Positions 32,266 through 39,314 of a stretch of DNA of 40,596 nt are shown here, piece after piece (positions within the stretch are counted from its first letter, which is position 1; each line of letters opens with the position of its first letter). A model generated the notes under the pieces. The model worked only from the letters and a program-made list of their open reading frames with translations. It ran no database searches and had not been told where the DNA came from. The position numbers were made by a program, and so were the translations under genes. This DNA is from an uncultured bacterium (GTDB lineage Bacteria; Bacteroidota; Bacteroidia; Bacteroidales; Bacteroidaceae): positions 1-40,596 of the forward strand of contig CAMHUC010000029.1 in NCBI GenBank assembly GCA_946188155.1. The letters run 5' to 3'.

Positions 32266-33906
32266 TCAGTTAGATGGATACAACGGCTTGTAATCTTTTG
32301 AAAAGGCACTCATGGTGGCAGGGCGCTGCTTGTTGGTCCAGATCCAACGGCTCCAGCCTGTGGCCTTGTCGAAAGCGGTCTGCTCGTAGCTGTCGGCGAA
32401 GGTGCTGCCCCAATCAAATTTATACGGAGGGTTCTCTTCATCTTCGAAGTCTATTTCGATAGCAGTGCCATCGGGTTTGTAAATAGTTTTAAATAATATC
32501 TTAAGTGTGTTATTATCATCCTCATACCAAGAAAGATACTCATACTGCCCTTCCCATCCCAGCATGACAGAGCCCGTGATGCCTTCAGTGCTCAGATAAT
32601 CAGAAGTCTGATGTGCCACGATACACTCATTGTCATAGCACTGCTGCATCTCGTTATAGGGTGTCTTCAGGAAATCCGGCACCGCCGCAGCCAGCGTCAT
32701 AGCATAGCACAGCATGTCGTAGTATGGATCGCTGCTCAATATCTTCAAGGCGTATGAAGTAACCTGGTCTATCCTCTTTTGTGCGTCATCGCCGCTCTGA
32801 TAGGCCTCTAAGAGCTTGTCGGTGAAGGTGCGTATCTTGTTCCCGTATGCGTTGAGTCCGCTGGTGCGTATCACCGACATATCGAAGTACTTCCTCTCCT
32901 CCTCTTTTTCAGATTCGTTCCATCGTTCAACACAGGCCATGTCGAAGCCTCTCAGTGCACTCTCAATGTCCTCATGGCAGTTGGCAAGCAGGTCGGTCAG
33001 TGCGGTATAATCACCCCCTACACCAGGTACCAGGAACGAGGAGGCTATGACGTAGTCGCAGCTGTTCTTCAGTTCAAACCAATATTCCAGACTGTTCATC
33101 AGACAGGCGTCGAAATAGACGACCTGAGGCCTGATGTCTGAGCTGGCAATGGCATGGTTGAGCGAATGTAAGGTTAAATGCTCTGTGTCGCCGTCCTCAT
33201 TTACTGTTTCGGCGTCATAGATGAGTCCGCGGGTGGCGGCTGCAGGGGTGTATGGCAGGTCATCGTCTGGCGTATAGCCAGTGCCGTGATTGGTCAGTAT
33301 CAGCACATAATGCTTGGAGGGGCAAGCCTTTACCGCCCAGTTGATGAAATGGGTCAGCGAGTCGGCATGGGCGATATGACAGTCGGTGGAAGCGTACAGG
33401 CTCTCCGCGCCCAACTGTTCTTCCGCCTTCTTCGATGCATCCACGGTGAAACGATAGGTTTTGCCTAACCTGTCTTTCCATACCTTTAGCCATTCCTGCA
33501 TATACTCAAATGCGCCAAGTGCACCTTCACTCTGGAGGTCTTCCATCAGTTTTTTCATATCCTTTTCGGTACTGAACTTATATTGCACCGCAATCTTCAC
33601 CTTGTCGAAGGAGGCAGGATTGGCAGCATAGAACTGCTGGATGTTCTCAACGATGGCATCATCGAGATTTCCACCGCCGTTGCCATAGAGCAGGATGGCG
33701 TAGTCGGCCAGCTCCGGACTGTCAGGATTATCAGGGGTGACAGGATTGTCGTCGATGTCATTAATACACGATGTGAACACACTTGCGCCGCAGATCAGGA
33801 TAGCGGCGAAGGCTGCGATTGAGCGAGCACATAACGAGCTTGCTCGTTTTGTCGAGCGTGAGCAGGCTCGACAGGATGTCAACATCCAACTATGAATCTT
33901 TTTCAT
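32266..33906 (-). CDS. Clostripain-family (C11) cysteine protease, lipoprotein
   Basis: 546 residues from the ATG at 33904-33906 (another in-frame ATG is at 33912). The C11 catalytic pair is visible: His207 in LILTNHGTGY and Cys268 in VYFDACLMNSLEYWFELK. The fold's first strand is YAILLYGNGGGNLDDAI, and SSFLVPGVGGDY follows the Cys. C11 enzymes cleave after Arg or Lys and usually mature by self-cleavage. The lipobox (AAILICGASVFTSC) is the one used by neighbouring lipoproteins, but 24 extra residues (TSCRACSRSTKRASSLCARS...) sit between the MKKIHSWML start and this core, encoded by 33808-33879. Export should be affected or altered. It lies 30-60 bp from its neighbours on the same strand. Confidence 0.85.
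   Translation of the reverse strand: MKKIHSWMLTSCRACSRSTKRASSLCARSIAAFAAILICGASVFTSCINDIDDNPVTPDNPDSPELADYAILLYGNGGGNLDDAIVENIQQFYAANPASFDKVKIAVQYKFSTEKDMKKLMEDLQSEGALGAFEYMQEWLKVWKDRLGKTYRFTVDASKKAEEQLGAESLYASTDCHIAHADSLTHFINWAVKACPSKHYVLILTNHGTGYTPDDDLPYTPAAATRGLIYDAETVNEDGDTEHLTLHSLNHAIASSDIRPQVVYFDACLMNSLEYWFELKNSCDYVIASSFLVPGVGGDYTALTDLLANCHEDIESALRGFDMACVERWNESEKEEERKYFDMSVIRTSGLNAYGNKIRTFTDKLLEAYQSGDDAQKRIDQVTSYALKILSSDPYYDMLCYAMTLAAAVPDFLKTPYNEMQQCYDNECIVAHQTSDYLSTEGITGSVMLGWEGQYEYLSWYEDDNNTLKILFKTIYKPDGTAIEIDFEDEENPPYKFDWGSTFADSYEQTAFDKATGWSRWIWTNKQRPATMSAFSKDYKPLYPSN
33808..33879. repeat. 72-bp palindromic insertion in the protease signal peptide
   Basis: Compared with the paralogous signal sequence at 23581-23627, exactly 72 bp are extra and the frame is kept. 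The insert contains inverted units CGAGC/GCTCG and TGTCGAG...CTCGACA (about 33851-33874). Confidence 0.75.
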
Positions 33907-33942
33907 GATCATAATAAATTAATAACGTTAAACTAAATAAAA

Positions 33943-34251
33943 CTACTTACACTTGATGTCCTTGAACTGCCAGGTGCTGGAGGGCACGATGAAGTCGAAC
34001 TCCGTAGCGTTTTCAGGCAGGGGCTGGAAGATGAGGGCGAAGCGCAGCTTCTGATAGGGCCATGGGATCTTGGTGGTTGCAGGGGCCACGGTGATGTTCT
34101 CCACATAATTCGTGTCAACCCCATGAACGACAGACCTGTTCAAAAAAGCCTTAGCCTTCGTAAGCAGGTTGCTTTTATCGTTTTCAGTTTGCGCCGCCCC
34201 AATGGCTGCAACCATTATCAGACAAAGGCCGGCAACGATTTTCTTGTTCAT
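33943..34251 (-). CDS. Small exported protein sharing the C-terminal domain of the 37853-38626 protein
   Basis: 102 residues from the ATG at 34249-34251 (a GTG precedes it by one codon). A signal peptide (IVAGLCLIMVAAIGAAQ) leads to a short linker and then about 53 residues, VENITVAPATTKIPWPYQKL through FDFIVPSSTWQFKDIKC, nearly the same as the end of the 257-residue exported protein at 37853-38626. The middle of that protein is missing. It may be a minimal single-domain version or a deletion derivative; the intact signal peptide and frame argue for a working product. Function unknown. Confidence 0.65.
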   Translation of the reverse strand: MNKKIVAGLCLIMVAAIGAAQTENDKSNLLTKAKAFLNRSVVHGVDTNYVENITVAPATTKIPWPYQKLRFALIFQPLPENATEFDFIVPSSTWQFKDIKCK

Positions 34252-34410
34252 CACTTTTCACCTAATTTCCTTTCAAGCCTGTGTTACGTTGGGGCCAGGA
34301 CAATCTGTGACACATAGTATCCTGACCCCAATGAGACACGTTGTTGCAGTGGCAGGAGTCGAACCTGCCACTGCATAAGAGGTCATCTTGAGACCGAGTG
34401 AATCATATCC
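34252..34410 (-). other. Intergenic region with two consecutive hairpins
   Basis: On the minus strand the minihelix-like hairpin (34375-34345) is followed by an imperfect 12-bp hairpin: TTGGGGTCAGGA at 34331-34320 pairs with TCCTGGCCCCAA at 34300-34289 with one G-T wobble and a 19-nt loop. No TAnnTTTG box is seen. The pair may serve as an RNA-stability or processing element between genes of one transcript. Confidence 0.5.
34345..34375 (-). other. 12-bp hairpin with T-loop-like loop TTCGACT (copy 2)
   Basis: On the minus strand: TGCAGTGGCAGG, loop TTCGACT, CCTGCCACTGCA. It has the same 12-bp stem length, the same 7-nt loop and nearly the same flanks (GACCTCTTA before, ACAAC after) as copy 1 at 26341-26371. 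The stem sequence differs and both arms have changed together. Confidence 0.75.
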
Positions 34411-36558
34411 TTATTTCTTACTTACTTTGTAAGTAAATGTGATTGGATTATCCTTCAGCTTTTCCTTCAACTTCTTATCACTGGGGAACCACTTGACGGT
34501 GAATTCATCTATGCCCAGCGATGACGCTCTGTAATTTATCTTGTCGCGTACGTCTTCGTCTGTTTTCAGTATTCGTGTGGCTACACCCACATTATACTTA
34601 ATGACCTCAAGACCGTCATCCGCTGATTCTGCCACATAGAATTTATTAGAGAACATGGTTGGATTGATGATTTCCTGCAAATCCGCAATAAAATCTTTCA
34701 ACGCACCCTTTTGGAGGTCTTCGCCATAGACTCGGACGTCGCTGGCCCATTCCTTCTTGAAGCGGCGGGGCGGTGTCAAACGGAACCCGTCCATATCTTC
34801 ATAGGCAATTGTAGCACAAGTGCTTTTATTTTTTTGGAAGTTTAAATATAGAGCTTTTGTATAGTCACGAATATACCACCCCAATGTATATGCCCCCGAA
34901 GGCTTCTTTACCGACCAACAAACCTTGTTCTCGATATCGATGTCGTTGGTTAGGATATCGGCAGCCATTTCATGCCAGCCCTTGTCCCAAATAACCTTAG
35001 GAGTATGGCCTTCTTTGTAAGTCCATGTCACTTCATTGCCGTGGGTATTCTTCACGATGGCCAGGTCTTTGCTGACATGCGACGTACTCATGGTGAAGGA
35101 CGTTGAGTGTGATGTGGTATTGGTATTCGTATAGCTAAAATTGAAGCTGACATTGCCTCCTCCTGTCGGATTGGGACCACTCTGACCACCGTTAGCACCA
35201 AAGCCACCACCAAAACTCCAACCTTCTGTATGAGAGGTGCCGTCGGTGGTGCCGATGGCGATAATCTCAGTAGTTTGGCTGTTATCGGTGCTAGGCAAGC
35301 TCTTCTCCAGCTGAATCTCACCATTGCCTTCCAGTTCCATTGCATGAGTAGATTCACTGAGCCAATTACCATAAAAGTAAACATAGGCGCGATCATTTCT
35401 ACCTCCAAGATAAAATTGTTTAATCGTATTGGTATTGGGGTATTTGCTCCACATCCAATCCTCTTTTTTATAGGGTCCCCAATAGAGTGTGTTACCTTTA
35501 TTCGAGTCTTGACCGCCCATACGGATATGGTGGTTTTCCTCTACATAGTAGAAATCGCGGTTGCTGCCAAAGTCATGGACGCTCCACGAACGGATGGTGG
35601 TGTTGGACACGTTAGCACGACCGAATTCCTGGCCTTGATCATCAAAAGCCCAAAGATGACCGGGAAGGGTAAACTCGTTAGTGCGTGACAGCATAGAGTT
35701 AATCACCTGATCGGCATCGGCTCTGGTGAGTGCCCTTGCTGCTGCCGGCTGCTGGCTCTCTGCCTTCTCCTGCTCCTTGGTGTTCAGCCACAAGGCAGCG
35801 CCGTCGGCCATACGGCCATAGTGATAAGGATTCTGTAAGTTCTTCACCTTGTGTTCCACGGGTTCCGACTCCTGCCCGTTGTCGTCTTCCAATTTGCTGA
35901 AAACAATCCTTTCCTCGTTGTAAGGGGGAATTAGATAGCTGGCATTGATGGACATAATCAGGAGTTCGTCAATCACAGCATTCGGATCGTCATCTTCGGC
36001 TCTGGTCAGCGCATGTGCATTGTTGACACTGCGCACCAGTTGGGTGTCTTCGAGGCTGCGTGTATTGGCTTCCGCTCCTTCTGGTATCTCCACACCCAAA
36101 TCTTCCAGCACGTCATCCTGAATCTCCACGACTTGTTTCATGATGCCCAGCGCGAAATCAAACGCACCTCCAACCGTGGGGCGCTGAAGGGCGATGTATC
36201 CACCATTCAAGTAAATTAGGGCCAGCTTATAGAAATCGTCTTCTGATAATGATTGTGCCTTATTGCCGTCAATCAACACGAGCTTTGTGTTGTCGTCGAT
36301 GGCAGAGGTGGTTTGCGAAAGGCGCTTAATCAGCGCTCCACCCACCGAATTTTCATCGAATTTGCCCAGTACGGCGGTAGGCATGTCGGCAGTGACCTTC
36401 ACCTCCAGCTGGTCGGTGGTGGGCTCTACATCGGGGTCTATCACTTCCCCACCGGGCACGTCAGCTGACGAATTGTCTTCGTTGGCAACGCAGGATGCGA
36501 AGACACTGGAGCCGCAAATGAGGATGGCGGCTAACATCCAATTCAGAATCTTTTTCAT
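34411..36558 (-). CDS. Large lipoprotein with leukocidin-like beta-stem segment
   Basis: 715 residues from the ATG at 36556-36558, chosen because it begins a lipoprotein signal (MKKILNWML ... ICGSSVFASC). The N-terminal roughly 300 residues form a domain I do not recognise (LALIYLNGGYIALQRP; two LTRA(E/D)D linkers). Around residues 430-510, GWSFGGGFGANGG, then GGGNVSFNFSYTNTNTT, TSFTMSTSHV and GNEVTWTYKEGH alternate Ser/Thr/Asn with hydrophobic residues. This resembles the membrane-inserting stem of leukocidin/hemolysin-type beta-pore toxins (GYSFGGN...NYKQESY...NHKSIGW). Most of the C-terminal roughly 200 residues have no clear match. It could be a pore-forming effector, or an unrelated beta-rich surface protein. 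It follows the 36652-37242 gene across a GC-rich hairpin. Confidence 0.65.
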   Translation of the reverse strand: MKKILNWMLAAILICGSSVFASCVANEDNSSADVPGGEVIDPDVEPTTDQLEVKVTADMPTAVLGKFDENSVGGALIKRLSQTTSAIDDNTKLVLIDGNKAQSLSEDDFYKLALIYLNGGYIALQRPTVGGAFDFALGIMKQVVEIQDDVLEDLGVEIPEGAEANTRSLEDTQLVRSVNNAHALTRAEDDDPNAVIDELLIMSINASYLIPPYNEERIVFSKLEDDNGQESEPVEHKVKNLQNPYHYGRMADGAALWLNTKEQEKAESQQPAAARALTRADADQVINSMLSRTNEFTLPGHLWAFDDQGQEFGRANVSNTTIRSWSVHDFGSNRDFYYVEENHHIRMGGQDSNKGNTLYWGPYKKEDWMWSKYPNTNTIKQFYLGGRNDRAYVYFYGNWLSESTHAMELEGNGEIQLEKSLPSTDNSQTTEIIAIGTTDGTSHTEGWSFGGGFGANGGQSGPNPTGGGNVSFNFSYTNTNTTSHSTSFTMSTSHVSKDLAIVKNTHGNEVTWTYKEGHTPKVIWDKGWHEMAADILTNDIDIENKVCWSVKKPSGAYTLGWYIRDYTKALYLNFQKNKSTCATIAYEDMDGFRLTPPRRFKKEWASDVRVYGEDLQKGALKDFIADLQEIINPTMFSNKFYVAESADDGLEVIKYNVGVATRILKTDEDVRDKINYRASSLGIDEFTVKWFPSDKKLKEKLKDNPITFTYKVSKK

Positions 36559-36594
36559 GTCGTCAGTATATATAGTTTTAGAATGATATGAAAA

Positions 36595-36625
36595 TGCCGC
36601 CGAAGAGTTGACGCCTTCGGCGGCA
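36595..36625 (-). terminator. GC-rich hairpin after the 36652-37242 gene
   Basis: On the minus strand TGCCGCCGAAG and CTTCGGCGGCA form a perfect 11-bp stem with a 9-nt loop, followed by TTTTC. It lies 27 bp after the stop of the small lipoprotein gene. It may be an intrinsic terminator or attenuator. A copy with the same stem is at 40494-40524. Confidence 0.6.
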
Positions 36626-36651
36626 AGTAGCGTCGGCAAGGAATTAAGCCA

Positions 36652-37242
36652 TTACCAGTCGATGCCACTTTTTTCAGGACGCATCTTGTTGACCATGCTA
36701 AGTGTGATTTTTCCGTCCTCGGCTATGCTGGCATGCAGCTCGCTATACGACAACTTGACATCAGTCTCTAAATCTTCCTTTTCCTGTATTTTGCCCTTTA
36801 CATAAAATTGGTCACTGATCGTCTGGCTGTCGAGTTTATAGCCTTCGGCATTATAGGAGGTCACCGTATAAGACATTTCCCAATTCAGACTATAATCGCC
36901 TGCGTAAGACTCCAGACCATCCTTTATGCCATAGTGCAGGCAGATGGCTTCCTCAACGGGGAAGGTGGTGATGTCGGTTACGTTATAGGCTTCGTGATAT
37001 CCCGCAGTAAAGGTCGGCAACTTGTCAATTTTAACATCGCTGCCGCTCTTAACGGCATACTTGCCCTCGAAGAAGGTGTAATTGGTCTTCGGGCTTGTGA
37101 TTCTGTAAATCACCTCTACGCGCGTACATTTTTTAGTATTAACGGGTGGTGTAACCGGGTCATCCGAATTAGAACACGACGTAAACACACTTGCGCCACA
37201 GATCAGGATGGTGGCGAGCATCCAAATCATGAATTTTTTCAT
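36652..37242 (-). CDS. Small lipoprotein, unknown family
   Basis: 196 residues with the shared signal type (MKKFMIWMLATILICGASVF, then TSC). The mature part is a beta-rich domain (RVEVIYRITSPKTNYTFFEG, LNWEMSYTVTSYNAEGYKL, AEDGKITLSMVNKMRPEKSG). It is similar in layout, though weakly in sequence, to the next lipoprotein (37265-37804), so both may belong to one fast-diverging family. A near-identical C-terminus (VNKMHPERSGIEW) begins at the right edge of the window, which shows a second copy exists beyond it. Function unknown. Confidence 0.7.
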   Translation of the reverse strand: MKKFMIWMLATILICGASVFTSCSNSDDPVTPPVNTKKCTRVEVIYRITSPKTNYTFFEGKYAVKSGSDVKIDKLPTFTAGYHEAYNVTDITTFPVEEAICLHYGIKDGLESYAGDYSLNWEMSYTVTSYNAEGYKLDSQTISDQFYVKGKIQEKEDLETDVKLSYSELHASIAEDGKITLSMVNKMRPEKSGIDW

Positions 37243-37264
37243 AATTTTAAATTGTTGTTAGAAA

Positions 37265-37804
37265 CTACTTTTTTATACTGACATTTCCGTTGGCATCAAT
37301 GTATATAACGAGCTTTGGATGATTATTCAAATGCGATTTTGCAAATTCAGACAGTGAAGTGCCTGCGGCAACCTTAGTAGCCCACGAATTATAATTAACT
37401 TCCTTATCATCAACCACGGTGTTATCGCTTCTCAAGGTCATGACATCAAGACTCCTATCGATATTGACATCAAAATCCTCAGTAGCTGCCTTATCCTCCA
37501 AAGGAGTGGCTACTGTACGAAGCTCTACCGTGCAAGGCAGTTTGCTAACGGGAATTTCGACGGTCTTGGTGTACGACGGATTGCTCATGGTCTCTACGAA
37601 ATCATTTCCATCAACATCGGTACCATATACGTTTACCTTATACAGTCCAAGCGTCGCAGCATCAGATGTAACGGTGTACTTCACAACAGCCTTGGTAAAC
37701 TCTGCCTTCTTAGGCTCGTCATCATCTTTGCTGCAAGATGTTAGCACTGTTGTCATGAGGGCAGCAAAGAGAACAGCTGCCATTGAAATCAAACTTTTAT
37801 TCAT
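37265..37804 (-). CDS. Small lipoprotein, unknown family
   Basis: 179 residues with a lipoprotein signal (AAVLFAALMTTVLTSC) followed by an acidic SKDDDEPKK tether. The mature domain is beta-rich (FTKAVVKYTVTSDAATLGLY, TKTVEIPVSKLPCTVELRT) and ends with HPKLVIYIDANGNVSIKK. I do not recognise the family. It lies between the 257-residue exported protein (48 bp gap) and the 196-residue lipoprotein (22 bp gap), consistent with one transcript. Confidence 0.7.
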   Translation of the reverse strand: MNKSLISMAAVLFAALMTTVLTSCSKDDDEPKKAEFTKAVVKYTVTSDAATLGLYKVNVYGTDVDGNDFVETMSNPSYTKTVEIPVSKLPCTVELRTVATPLEDKAATEDFDVNIDRSLDVMTLRSDNTVVDDKEVNYNSWATKVAAGTSLSEFAKSHLNNHPKLVIYIDANGNVSIKK

Positions 37805-37852
37805 ACTTTTATAAAATATTAAATGATTAGATATTACTAATTCATGAAGGGT

Positions 37853-38626
37853 TTACTTACACTTGATGTCCTTGAACTGCCAGGAGGTGGAAGGTTCGAT
37901 GAAGTCGAACTCCTTGGCCTCCTCAGGCAGTGGCTCGAAGATCAGGGCAAAGCGCAGCTTCTGACCTGGCCAGGGAATCTTGACAGTTGCAGGAGCCATC
38001 GTGATGTTCTCCACACCCACCAATTCCTTCTTACCTCCCTTGTTGCCCTTGATATAAGCCTTGCCTTTGACGTTCCACCCGCCGTTAACGCCTCCGCCCA
38101 CAATCTCCATCTCGAGGCGTGTCTCCGTATCAGAACAGGCCACGCGTACAATCTTTGTGTTGGTATTCTTCTTGTTCACATACACGGGGTCCTCGCGTAC
38201 ATATCTATATTTAGAATAGTCGGCCAGCGTCACCTTGTCATTGTTCAGGATGCTGGGGCCCTCTTCCGTGCGACCGGCCTTCACGTAGAGCTCGGTGATC
38301 TTGCGGCTGATCTGCTGCTGGTCTGTATAATCATAATTGCAGTTCAGCCTGGCAGCCTCCTCGTACTTGGCGAGGGCATCCTCCCAATATTCACCACCCT
38401 CATAGTCCTTGGCGCTTTGCATCGCATCCTTGAAGCTCTGTTCATACTCCAGCTTTTCCTTGGCGCGGATTTCCATCTGCTTCTTACGCTCGGCGGATTC
38501 TATACTATGATTGATAGCGCCAAACACACCACTGATAGCTGTTTGAGTGTCATAATGGGTCCACTGTGCCTGGGCCGGCATGATTGTCACCAGTCCCAAT
38601 GCAAATAAAAACAAACTCTTTTTCAT
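37853..38626 (-). CDS. Exported protein with helical repeat region and conserved C-terminal domain
   Basis: 257 residues with a signal peptide (LFLFALGLVTIMPAQAQ). The middle is a charged helical region (SAERKKQMEIRAKEKLEYEQ) running into a TPR-like unit (YWEDALAKYEEAARLN). The last roughly 60 residues (VENITMAPATVKIPWPGQKL to WQFKDIKCK) recur as the only domain of the 33943-34251 protein. It is the first gene behind the promoter at 38659-38666 and so probably leads the 19-kb minus-strand gene series. Function unknown; periplasmic or surface assembly is a guess from the TPR-like part. Confidence 0.7.
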   Translation of the reverse strand: MKKSLFLFALGLVTIMPAQAQWTHYDTQTAISGVFGAINHSIESAERKKQMEIRAKEKLEYEQSFKDAMQSAKDYEGGEYWEDALAKYEEAARLNCNYDYTDQQQISRKITELYVKAGRTEEGPSILNNDKVTLADYSKYRYVREDPVYVNKKNTNTKIVRVACSDTETRLEMEIVGGGVNGGWNVKGKAYIKGNKGGKKELVGVENITMAPATVKIPWPGQKLRFALIFEPLPEEAKEFDFIEPSTSWQFKDIKCK

Positions 38627-38658
38627 AATTTTGTTAGTAATCGTTTATTATTTTAGCT

Positions 38659-38666
38659 GCAAAGGT
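38659..38666 (-). promoter_or_regulatory. -7 box (TACCTTTG) for the large minus-strand gene series
   Basis: On the minus strand TACCTTTG matches the Bacteroidetes -7 box and is preceded by TTG after a 20-nt spacer (CTTG near 38687). It lies about 35 bp before the ATG at 38626. It is the only well-formed promoter I found upstream of the minus-strand genes down to 19707. Confidence 0.65.
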
Positions 38667-38890
38667 ACTCAAAATAAACGATGCATGCAAGGCCAAAATC
38701 GCCGCGAACGAAGATTTTGCATTAGCTGAAACTTTATTTGCATTAGCTGAGGGTTGCACCGCCCCGCAGATTCGCTCATTAACGAAATTTCAACCTCAAT
38801 TCACGAATTTTCGACATCGACATCCGCTGATAAAATGGCAAAAAACAAAACTTTTTGAGGGGAACCCGCCCGATTTCACCGAAAAAGTAG
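38667..38890. other. Divergent intergenic region with TTGCATTAGCTGA direct repeats
   Basis: No gene is seen. TTGCATTAGCTGA occurs at 38717-38729 and 38738-38750, 21 bp apart and thus on the same helical face; the same 13-mer is at 19559-19571. The repeats lie between the promoter of the minus-strand gene series and that of the truncated regulator copy, so they could be operator sites. Confidence 0.45.
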
Positions 38891-38898
38891 TAACTTTG
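38891..38898 (+). promoter_or_regulatory. -7 box (TAACTTTG) for the truncated regulator copy
   Basis: TAACTTTG lies 25 bp before the ATG at 38924. The corresponding box of the full-length gene is TAATTTTG at 40466-40473, so the duplication includes the promoter. Confidence 0.6.
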
Positions 38899-38923
38899 CA
38901 GAGAAATTTCGACAATAAACGAT

Positions 38924-39313
38924 ATGCCCGAACAGATAACTCCATTGTCGACACTGTATCTGCTGCTCCACGGCGCAGGAACTGCCGTGTCCGTCGTGCT
39001 GTGCCTCTACCTGCTGCTGTGTCGGGGCAAGGCTATCGCACCCGACATCACGCCGCCCCCACGACTGCGTCGCTGGGCAGCGGCATTGTTCGGTGTCATG
39101 GCCCTGGCCCACATCTGGTGGATACTGTTCTACACGTACTCGGACGATACCCGCTCGGTGATTTACGGGCTGCTCGTCGCTATCGACTGCATGGTGCTGC
39201 CTCCTGTCTTCGTCGGCACGCTGCTGACCATGCTGCAGGACCGCCACCGGCCGTTGTGGCCCATTTTCGTCGTCATGACGCCCTGCGCGGTGCCAGAAGG
39301 GACAGGTGACTGA
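38924..39313 (+). CDS. Truncated, inverted copy of the AraC regulator membrane domain
   Basis: 129 residues. The first 123 align without gaps to the N-terminus of the 376-residue regulator on the opposite strand (39315-40445). I count 37 base differences in 370, of which about 26 are silent and 11 change a residue. It holds the first transmembrane helices (LYLLLHGAG, LAHIWWILFYTYS, LLVAIDCMVLPPVFVGTLL) and has its own promoter. Similarity stops after TPCAV; six unrelated residues (PEGTGD) and a stop follow, one base before the partner's stop codon. It may be a pseudogene, or the silent half of an invertible pair. No DNA-binding domain is present in this orientation. Confidence 0.75.
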   Translation: MPEQITPLSTLYLLLHGAGTAVSVVLCLYLLLCRGKAIAPDITPPPRLRRWAAALFGVMALAHIWWILFYTYSDDTRSVIYGLLVAIDCMVLPPVFVGTLLTMLQDRHRPLWPIFVVMTPCAVPEGTGD

Positions 39314-39314
39314 G

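Noticed and set aside
36559..36639. N-terminal extension of the large lipoprotein
   Set aside because: The extension would place 27 residues, encoded by a terminator-like hairpin and its flank, before a complete lipoprotein signal peptide.
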